This document shows positions 1 to 5,108 of a DNA stretch of 5,108 nt, in pieces. The notes under the pieces were generated by a model. The model was not told the origin of the DNA and made no database searches. It saw only the letters and a list, made by a program, of their open reading frames with translations. Origin of the DNA: Betaproteobacteria bacterium (lineage in GTDB: Bacteria; Pseudomonadota; Gammaproteobacteria; Burkholderiales; Casimicrobiaceae); contig VBCL01000196.1 in the NCBI GenBank assembly GCA_005888865.1, forward strand, positions 511 to 5,618, given 5' to 3'. Numbering within the stretch: the first letter of the stretch is position 1; each line of letters starts with the position of its first letter. Both the position numbers and the translations under genes were made by a program.

Positions 1-716
1 GGTGTCGCGATAGCCGCTGAAGTCGACGCCGAACGAGCTGCGCAACAGCATCAGGATCTTGCGAAAACCCTCCTCATCGTCGACCGGCGGCGCTTGCTCG
101 ACCGCGGACGGAGTCGCGACGTAGGGGTGCCGGCCGATGCGGACAATCTCCTCGGCGATGCCTTCGGGCGTCGACACGACGTCGATGCAGCCACTTCGGA
201 TCGCGCTCTGCGGCATTCCCGCAAACTTTGCGGACTCTTCGTCCTGCGCAAGGGTGATGCCGCCCGCCGCCTTGATGTCCTCCAGCCCGAGCGTTCCGTC
301 CGAGCCTGTGCCGGAGAGGATGACGCCGATCGCGCCGCTCAGCCTGTCCTCGGCGAGGGATCTGAAGAATGCGTCGACGGGCAGATGCGGCCCGCGCGCG
401 TCGCCACGCGGCTTGAGCTTCAGCTCGCCGCCGGCGATGGTCATGGTCGTGTCGCGCGGGATGATATAGACCTGATTCGGCTCGACCCGCATCCCGTTGG
501 TCGACTCCTGCACCGGCATCGGCGTTGCCTTGGCAAGAATATGCCGGTGTCGGGAGGCAACCGCGCGAGGAGGTGGCTAACCGCCTCGAGGCCGCCGGCG
601 GACGCGCCAATGCCGACGACGGCGCACGCAGCACGTGACGCGGGCTGCGCCGACGCTGCGGGAGTGTCCGAAGAGCCGGCTTTCTCTTCCGGTTCGGACG
701 GCGTGCTACCCGTCAT
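1..716 (-). pseudogene. CheB/CheR-type chemotaxis methylesterase-methyltransferase hybrid, 5' part, frameshifted by an internal deletion; runs off the left edge
   Basis: The gene reads leftward from ATG 716-714. Frame one gives a Ser/Ala/Pro-rich leader of about 30 residues, then the start of a CheB methylesterase domain with VVGIGASAGGLEAV (nucleophile Ser39), ending at LPPDTG near 543. Homology resumes at 540 in another frame with ILAKATPMPV and stays open to position 1. This second part includes RVEPNQVYIIP, LPVDAFFRSLAED, ILSGTGSDGTLG (catalytic Asp) and FAGMPQSAI. It ends in LLRSSFGVDFSGYRDT, which resembles the start of a CheR methyltransferase domain, so a CheB-CheR fusion (often followed by PAS and kinase domains) continues outside the window. 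In relatives about 19 residues containing the VQHLDP block, with the catalytic histidine, lie between DTG and ILAKAT. Here they are absent and the frame changes, consistent with a loss of about 55 bp. The intact family acts on receptor glutamates or related signalling. A weak AGG (TAGGTC) precedes the start. An assembly error cannot be excluded. Confidence 0.8.
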
Positions 717-908
717 GACCTACGTTGATTGAGCCGGTGCGGAATGACGCGCGGCATTGCGAACATTTGGAGAAGTAGTATGTGCCTAAGGCATTCTGGA
801 GACAACGGGGCCGGGGGGCTTGTGCCGCGAGCCCTGGCGCCTACGGGTCGATCTCCATGGCCTACAGATTCATGCTGCCGTCCTACACCGGAATCGGTCG
901 CACTCTGA

Positions 909-938
909 TTGTCGGTCCGGGCGCCACCTCAGTAGATT
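909..938 (+). promoter_or_regulatory. Candidate sigma70-type promoter for the cysteine-repeat lipoprotein gene
   Basis: TTGTCG at 909-914 and TAGATT at 933-938 each match the -35 and -10 consensus at four of six positions, with an 18-bp spacer. Initiation would fall near 945 and leave a leader of about 26 nt carrying the AGAGGA ribosome site. In a GC-rich genome such matches arise by chance, so this is only a candidate. I saw no operator-like repeat around it. Confidence 0.28.
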
Positions 939-970
939 GTCCTCTCTTGGTTACCCTAAGAGGAACGAAT

Positions 971-1582
971 ATGTCCAGGATGCTGATCGCTCTATTCGTC
1001 ACTGCTGGGTTGAGCCTGACCGGGTGCGCGGCGCAAAGGAGCGCACCGGTGACTACCGCGAACCCGATGGCGCCGATATCGAAGGACGCGTACGACACCG
1101 CGGTCAAGAACGCCGAGGCGCAGTACAAGGTCGATAAGGACGCCTGCGCATCGAAAGGCGGCAACGCGAAGGACACTTGCCTCGCGGAAGCGAGTGGCAA
1201 GGAAAAGATAGCCAAGGCCGACGCGGAAGCGGCGTATAAGAACACGCCGAAGGCGCGCGAGGATGCGCGCATCGCGCGTGCCGAAGCGACCCATAATGTC
1301 GCCAAGGAGAAATGTGACGAGCTCTCGGGCAATTCCAAAGACGTCTGCGTGAAGGAAGCGAACGCCGCGCGGGTCAAGGCCAAGGCCGACGCCAAGGTCG
1401 ATCAGGTGGCAGCGGATACGAAGGAGGATTCGGCCATGAAGCAGGCCGACGCGCGCAGACAAGCGGCCGAAAACAAGCGTGATGCAGACTACAAGGTCGC
1501 CGTCGAGAAGTGCGACGCCCTGACCGGCGCGGCCAAGAGCACGTGCGTCAGCGACGCCAAGCTTCGCTACGGCAAGTCCTGA
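971..1582 (+). CDS. Small lipoprotein with three C-x10-C modules in Ala/Lys/Asp-rich helical sequence, function unknown
   Basis: The 203-residue product starts with a lipoprotein signal peptide: MSRMLIALF, a hydrophobic core, and the lipobox LTGC with Cys19 as the lipidated residue. It should therefore be anchored in the envelope, facing the periplasm. AGAGGA at 959-964 precedes ATG 971, and the signal peptide begins exactly there. The frame is open upstream to 782, but that part lacks any recognisable protein character, so the longer start is rejected. The mature part is rich in Ala, Lys, Asp and Glu and is probably helical or coiled-coil. It contains three similar modules, each with cysteines 11 positions apart: C59/C70, C115/C126 and C181/C192, within a pattern like KCDELSGNSKDVCVKEA. 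The third module sits at the very C-terminus. Each pair could form a disulfide. Similar betaproteobacterial proteins are sometimes labelled TolA-like because of composition, but I see no TolA domain. The gene is divergent from the CheB-type gene and stands alone, with a hairpin after it. Role unknown. Confidence 0.85.
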   Translation: MSRMLIALFVTAGLSLTGCAAQRSAPVTTANPMAPISKDAYDTAVKNAEAQYKVDKDACASKGGNAKDTCLAEASGKEKIAKADAEAAYKNTPKAREDARIARAEATHNVAKEKCDELSGNSKDVCVKEANAARVKAKADAKVDQVAADTKEDSAMKQADARRQAAENKRDADYKVAVEKCDALTGAAKSTCVSDAKLRYGKS

Positions 1583-1636
1583 GCCGGAGGAATGGGGCAA
1601 GCCGCGTTCGCTTACAGAGTGTCGCTTTAGCGCCCA

Positions 1637-1665
1637 TTGCGCCCGCGGTGTGCCCGCGGGCGCAA
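1637..1665 (+). terminator. Perfect 12-bp GC-rich hairpin downstream of the lipoprotein gene, probable terminator
   Basis: TTGCGCCCGCGG at 1637-1648 and CCGCGGGCGCAA at 1654-1665 are exact reverse complements around a 5-nt loop, TGTGC. The hairpin starts 54 nt after the lipoprotein stop codon, in the spacer before the next gene, which suits transcription termination. Only a short TTT follows a few bases later (1671-1673), so it is not a textbook intrinsic terminator. It may instead stabilise the 3' end or assist factor-dependent termination. Confidence 0.5.
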
Positions 1666-1671
1666 CCACGT

Positions 1672-1700
1672 TTGGCGCTCGCCCGTCGCGTTGATACGAT
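1672..1700 (+). promoter_or_regulatory. Weak candidate promoter for the FAH-family gene
   Basis: TTGGCG at 1672-1677 and TACGAT at 1695-1700 are separated by 17 bp and match the sigma70 elements at three and four of six positions. The site lies just past the 1637-1665 hairpin and would give a leader of roughly 117 nt. It is offered only because some start signal is expected in this spacer. The rest of 1583-1824 shows nothing else I can name. Confidence 0.18.
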
Positions 1701-1824
1701 CCGGGCAGGTGCGGCCCGGGTTGCCGCCGGCACGGCGCCGCGAGAAGATGGCGGGCGGTCTCGTCGCATTGGTTGGGCCGCCGGCAAGCCGGGACTCCCG
1801 CTCTCGTGGTGGAGGACATGATGT

Positions 1825-3006
1825 ATGAATGAGCGCCTGAGCGTCGAAGCATGCCTGCCCAAGGAGCGTGAGCAGGCACTGCTCGTTGGACGGGCATGGC
1901 TGCCCCTGGTCGACGGGCCCGCGCTCGTCGCGCTGCGCGATGATGGCGTCTACGACGTTTCGAAGGTCGCGCCGACGGCGAGCGCTTTGTTCGAGCTCGA
2001 CGATCCGCTCGCCGCCATTCGCGCCGCCGACCGCTGTCCCCGGGTCGCGTCGATCGCCGAGACGCTGGCCAACTCGGCATGGAACCGGCGCGACAGCGGC
2101 GGGCCTTGGTTCCTCGCGCCGTGCGATCTGCAGGCGATCAAGGCCAGCGGTGTGACCTTCGTGTCGAGCATGCTCGAACGGGTGATCGAGGAGCAGGCGC
2201 GCGGTGATCCCGCCAGGGCGGAATCGGTCCGCCGGGCGATCGTCGCGGTGATCGGCGACGATCTTGCGCGCGTGCGCCCCGGCTCGCCCGACGCCGCGCG
2301 GCTCAAGGACGCGCTGATCGCAGAGGGCGCGTGGTCGCAATACCTCGAGGTCGGCATCGGCCCGGACGCCGAGATCTTCACCAAGTCGCAGCCGATGTCC
2401 GCCGTCGGTGTCGGTGCCGAGATCGGCATCCATCCGAAGTCGCAGTGGAACAACCCCGAGCCGGAGATCGTGCTCGTCGTGAACAGCCGTGGACGCACCG
2501 TCGGCGCCACGCTCGGCAACGACGTCAACCTGCGCGATTTCGAGGGCCGCAGCGCCCTTCTGCTCGGCAAGGCCAAGGACAACAACGCGTCCTGCGCGAT
2601 CGGCCCCTTCATCCGACTTTTCGACGACACTTTCACCATCGACGACATCCGCCGCTGCGTGCTTTCGATGCGCGTCGATGGTCCGGAGGGGTTCGTGCTC
2701 GAAGGCGCGAGCTCGATGGCGATGATCAGCCGCGACCCGCTGGACCTGGTCGGGCAGGCGATCGGCGCCAATCACCAGTATCCCGACGGGCTGGTGCTCT
2801 TCCTCGGGACGATGTTCGCCCCGACCCAGGATCGGCTGAAGCCCGGCGAAGGCTTCACTCACGTCGTCGGCGACCTCGTCACCGTGGCGACGCCGAAACT
2901 CGGAGCACTGGTCAATCGCGTCAACCGCAGCGACCGGATTCCGCCGTGGGCGTTCGGTGCCGGCGCGCTGATGCGCAATCTCGCAGGACGCGGATTGCTC
3001 CGCTAG
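1825..3006 (+). CDS. Fumarylacetoacetate hydrolase (FAH) superfamily protein, long COG3970-like form
   Basis: This 393-residue cytosolic enzyme has an N-terminal domain (about 1-100, including ALLVGRAWLP and PWFLAPCDLQAIKASGVTF) followed by the FAH catalytic fold. Superfamily metal ligands are visible: the acidic pair in NPEPEIVLVVN (E212, E214) and the aspartate of TLGNDVNLRDFEG (D233). K249/K251 and the GP at 260-261 of GKAKDNNASCAIGPFI follow, then LFLGTMFAPTQD near 326 and the closing HVVGDLVTVATPKLGALVN. The superfamily binds a divalent metal and cleaves C-C bonds, decarboxylates or dehydrates 2-oxo acids. Long members of this type resemble 2-keto-3-deoxy-sugar-acid dehydratases of oxidative pentose pathways, but the substrate cannot be read from sequence. 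GGAGG at 1811-1815 is 9 nt before ATG 1825. Two ATGs at 1818 and 1821 lie in another frame that stops after four codons. The full family length and all motifs are present, so it should be functional. Its stop overlaps that of the convergent permease gene. Confidence 0.93.
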   Translation: MNERLSVEACLPKEREQALLVGRAWLPLVDGPALVALRDDGVYDVSKVAPTASALFELDDPLAAIRAADRCPRVASIAETLANSAWNRRDSGGPWFLAPCDLQAIKASGVTFVSSMLERVIEEQARGDPARAESVRRAIVAVIGDDLARVRPGSPDAARLKDALIAEGAWSQYLEVGIGPDAEIFTKSQPMSAVGVGAEIGIHPKSQWNNPEPEIVLVVNSRGRTVGATLGNDVNLRDFEGRSALLLGKAKDNNASCAIGPFIRLFDDTFTIDDIRRCVLSMRVDGPEGFVLEGASSMAMISRDPLDLVGQAIGANHQYPDGLVLFLGTMFAPTQDRLKPGEGFTHVVGDLVTVATPKLGALVNRVNRSDRIPPWAFGAGALMRNLAGRGLLR

Positions 3007-3884
3007 ATCTGGTGCAGTGCGATTGCGAGGGCCAGCGGAACGAACAGGATCGAGGCCAGGTTGCCGATCAGCACGATCGATGCGACCTTCGCCGGCTCCT
3101 GGCTGTACTGTTCGGCAACCATGAAGTTGAGCACCGCCGGCGGCAGGCTGCCGAAAAGGATGAGCAGCCCCCGTTGCGTCGCATCGAGCCCGAGCACGGG
3201 CGTGAGCAAGACCGCCATCACCATGCCCGTGAGCGGGCAGACCAGCGCGCCGATGACCCCCAGATGCCAGCCGCCCCACGAGACTTCCGCCATGCGTACG
3301 CCGAGGGAAATGAGCATCAGCGGGATCATCGCGTCGCCGACCATCTTGATCGCCAGCATCAGCCAGTCGGGCGCCGGCGGTTGAGTGAGCGCGAATGCGA
3401 ATCCGGCAAACGTGGCGAGCACCATCGGATTCCTGAGCACCGGCCAGAACGCGGCGTGGCGGTTCACGATGTGCATACCCAGCGTGAACTGGAGCAGGTT
3501 CGAGATCGTGAACATCGCCACCATCGCCGACAACCCCACAGAGCCGAACGCCAGCACGGCGAGCGGCAACCCCATGTTGCCGCAATTGTTGAACATCATC
3601 GGCGGAACGAAGGTGCGCGGATCCTCGTGCAGGACGCGCGACAAAGGCCACGCGAGGAGGCCCGAGCCGAGCACGACGCCCACGCCGCCGGCGATCAGCA
3701 GGGCATTGGACGAGAGGTCGAACGCCTTGCTCGCGAGCGCGCTGAAGATCAGTGCCGGGGCGAGCACGTTGAGACTGAGCCGATTGACCCACGCCATGTC
3801 GGGCTTGACCCGTCGCGCGTAGAGGTAGCCCAGCACGATGATGCTGAACACCGGCAAGATGATGCCGAGGACGCGCTCGATCAT
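3003..3884 (-). CDS. AEC (auxin efflux carrier) family transporter
   Basis: This 293-residue integral membrane protein has about ten hydrophobic segments, near residues 4-22, 37-52, 60-80, 92-112, 115-138, 153-168, 173-194, 207-231, 236-256 and 265-290. Family landmarks are the opening LPVFSIIVLGYLYARR, the PPMMFNNCGNMGLPLAV motif in the first half (96-110), and GSLPPAVLNFMVAEQY (245-260) near the end. Characterised bacterial members move small carboxylates such as malonate or malate, or other anions; the substrate here is unknown. ATG 3884-3882 is the only reasonable start, because an in-frame TAA at 3899-3897 rules out an upstream one and the protein reads as family from its first residues. 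No good Shine-Dalgarno precedes it (GCGCCTCCG), so translation may depend on coupling or be weak. It lies 87 bp downstream of the amidohydrolase gene on the same strand, suggesting co-transcription. Its stop codon interlocks with that of the FAH-family gene. Confidence 0.93.
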   Translation of the reverse strand: MIERVLGIILPVFSIIVLGYLYARRVKPDMAWVNRLSLNVLAPALIFSALASKAFDLSSNALLIAGGVGVVLGSGLLAWPLSRVLHEDPRTFVPPMMFNNCGNMGLPLAVLAFGSVGLSAMVAMFTISNLLQFTLGMHIVNRHAAFWPVLRNPMVLATFAGFAFALTQPPAPDWLMLAIKMVGDAMIPLMLISLGVRMAEVSWGGWHLGVIGALVCPLTGMVMAVLLTPVLGLDATQRGLLILFGSLPPAVLNFMVAEQYSQEPAKVASIVLIGNLASILFVPLALAIALHQI

Positions 3885-3971
3885 CGGAGGCGCAGCTTAA
3901 CGGACCGGCTCAGAGGTCGAGTCGGCGCGTCGCCGGGACGCCTGCGCCAGGTATGCGCATGCGCTTCGGCG

Positions 3972-5108
3972 TCACCCGGCGAACTCGGTCAGAAGTTGCC
4001 CCGCAAGAGGCGCCTCGTGCAGCAAACCCCGGCTGTCGGCGACCTGGGCTCCGTTGACCCATACGCCATGCACCCCGACGGCGTCGGTGGTCAGCCTCGG
4101 TGCGCCGCCAGGCAAGTCGAACACGCGGCGCTTGGGACCACGGCCGACCATCGCAGGATCGAACAGCAATAGATCGGCCGCAAAGCCTTCCCGGACCAGA
4201 CCGCGCTCCCTCATGCCGAACACCGCGGCGGGATGCGCCGTGAGTCGCCGGACAGCCTCACTCATCGCCATCGCACCGAGATCACGCGCCCAGTGGCCCA
4301 GCAGGTGCAGGCCGAACCCCGCATCGTTGAAGAAAGTCAGGTGCGCCCCGGCGTCGCTCAAGCTCACGATGCTGTGCGGGTGGTTGAGCATGCGTGCCAC
4401 GGCGTCTTCGTCGGTATTGAGAAGCTCGGCGGTAAACACCGTTTTCAGGTCCTCGCCGATCGCGAGGTCCAGCATGACATCCAGCGGATCGCGAGCCTCG
4501 TGCGTTGCGATATCGGCCAGGCTTTTCTGCTCGTACGCGGCGTTCTCGGGCCTCGCGACTTCGACGACCTGGACCTTGTGCCATTCGCCGTTGAACAGCC
4601 GGAACCTCGCTTCGGACGCGAGCTCGGCGCGCAGCGCGTCGCGGAACGTCGTGTCTCCGAGCACTTTTCGCAGCGCAATCCCTTCCAGACCCAGCGCAGG
4701 CTTCCAGCCTTGCAGGCCTTCCATCGGATACGGCGATTCGATCGTGAAGTCCATCGTCAACGGGCAGCACGAAACCTGACCGATGAGCCTGTGTCCCCGC
4801 ACGTTGGCCTGCGCGATCGCATCCAGATCGTCGAACACGGCTTTCGGGTTGGTGCCGTTGTGCAGCAAGGCGGCGATCATGACCGGCCTGCCGCTTGTCC
4901 GTGCGAGAGATTCGAGAAAGGGCACGCTGGTGTGGCCGCCCTTGGTGAGCATGGTGACGCCGCGGCCCGCTTCGCCCATGGCGTCGACCAGCGCTGCCAT
5001 TTCGCGGTCTTCCGCCAGACGTGACGGCATGGGCAGGCCCGCGTCGCCGTTGTGGGCGGGGCTCGTGCTGCTGGCAAAGCCCACGGCACCGGCGCGCATG
5101 GCGTCGCG
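3972..5108 (-). CDS. N-acyl-D-amino-acid deacylase / D-aminoacylase-like amidohydrolase (COG3653 type), C-terminal 378 residues; 5' end outside the window
   Basis: The visible part begins in mid-protein with RDAMRAGAVGFASSTSPAHN. The ATG at 5099 is an internal methionine, because the frame is open to the edge and homology already runs through it. Members are usually about 480-580 residues, so some 100-200 N-terminal residues, including the HxH metal site, are missing. Seen in order, numbered from the window edge, are: the AGAVGF and LPMPSRLAED block that follows the barrel's middle; His59 (TKGGHTS) and His83 (ALLHNGTN), candidate metal ligands; SLSDAGAH (251-256) with the conserved catalytic Asp252; LTAHPAAVFGMRERG; and the closing GFAADLLLFDP and VHGVWVNG segments that rebuild the small beta-sandwich domain. 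The family hydrolyses N-acyl-D-amino acids or related amides in the cytosol. Many annotated members have other or unknown substrates, so the exact reaction is open. It is the first visible gene of a probable operon with the AEC permease, and no terminator-like hairpin with a T-run lies between them. Confidence 0.9.
   Translation of the reverse strand, partial: RDAMRAGAVGFASSTSPAHNGDAGLPMPSRLAEDREMAALVDAMGEAGRGVTMLTKGGHTSVPFLESLARTSGRPVMIAALLHNGTNPKAVFDDLDAIAQANVRGHRLIGQVSCCPLTMDFTIESPYPMEGLQGWKPALGLEGIALRKVLGDTTFRDALRAELASEARFRLFNGEWHKVQVVEVARPENAAYEQKSLADIATHEARDPLDVMLDLAIGEDLKTVFTAELLNTDEDAVARMLNHPHSIVSLSDAGAHLTFFNDAGFGLHLLGHWARDLGAMAMSEAVRRLTAHPAAVFGMRERGLVREGFAADLLLFDPAMVGRGPKRRVFDLPGGAPRLTTDAVGVHGVWVNGAQVADSRGLLHEAPLAGQLLTEFAG

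Noticed and set aside
94..732. A 212-codon plus-strand frame opposite the CheB-type gene
   Set aside because: It is the antisense of conserved CheB codons. Its Arg/Asp/Ala-rich composition is typical of shadow frames in GC-rich DNA.
780..908. A 42-codon reading frame starting ATG at 780 behind a GGAGAAG
   Set aside because: The translation is Pro/Arg/Ser-rich without any recognisable feature, and the ribosome site is modest. It most likely arises by chance in the divergent spacer.
782..970. Extension of the lipoprotein gene to a start at 782, adding 63 residues at the N-terminus
   Set aside because: The added part has no protein-like character, and it would bury the signal peptide. ATG 971 has a good ribosome site and opens directly with a lipoprotein signal.
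1627..3792. A 721-codon minus-strand frame across the FAH-family gene and part of the permease gene
   Set aside because: Both covered genes have clear family motifs in their own frames. This frame is Arg/Ala/Asp-rich low-information sequence.
3955..3964. Palindrome GCGCATGCGC just downstream of the amidohydrolase stop
   Set aside because: It is a ten-base self-complementary site with no loop or T-run, expected by chance in GC-rich spacer sequence.
2331..4172. A 613-codon plus-strand frame across the FAH-family and permease genes
   Set aside because: It is a shadow frame, with Arg/His/Gln-rich translation and no domains, overlapping genes that are supported by motifs.
4054..5024. Plus-strand frames of 241 and 263 codons opposite the amidohydrolase
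   Set aside because: They are antisense shadows of a gene with clear family motifs and show no coding signal of their own.

Overview
This is a high-GC window with a purely proteobacterial gene set, most like a betaproteobacterium of the Burkholderiales. That placement rests on recalled family resemblance and base composition, since there is no rRNA or other marker gene here. It holds five protein genes, two of them cut by the window edges. There are no tRNA or rRNA genes, CRISPR arrays, insertion sequences or prophage signs.

Left part (1-716, minus strand): the 5' part of a CheB/CheR-type chemotaxis methylesterase-methyltransferase hybrid gene. The CheB domain reads well on both sides of about position 541, but in two different frames. 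Roughly 19 conserved residues, including the catalytic histidine block, are missing at the junction. The gene looks broken by an internal deletion unless this is an assembly error. Positions 717-970 are the non-coding divergent spacer; the only thing seen there is a weak promoter candidate for the next gene.

Centre left (971-1582, plus strand): a small lipoprotein with a clear lipobox and three spaced C-x10-C modules in Ala/Lys/Asp-rich helical sequence. The spacer at 1583-1824 holds a perfect 12-bp hairpin, probably its terminator, and a weak promoter candidate for the following gene.

Centre and right: a fumarylacetoacetate hydrolase (FAH)-superfamily enzyme (1825-3006, plus) converges on an AEC-family permease (3003-3884, minus). 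Their stop codons interlock in a single CTAG. Upstream of the permease on the minus strand, 87 bp away, is an N-acyl-D-amino-acid deacylase-type amidohydrolase (3972 to beyond 5108). The amidohydrolase and permease probably form one transcription unit that hydrolyses and moves a small organic acid or acylated amino acid. The FAH-family enzyme is a plausible catabolic neighbour, but nothing in the sequence ties it to the same pathway.

I found no convincing new biological system. The points most worth a second look are the damaged CheB domain, the cysteine-repeat lipoprotein and the interlocked stop codons.
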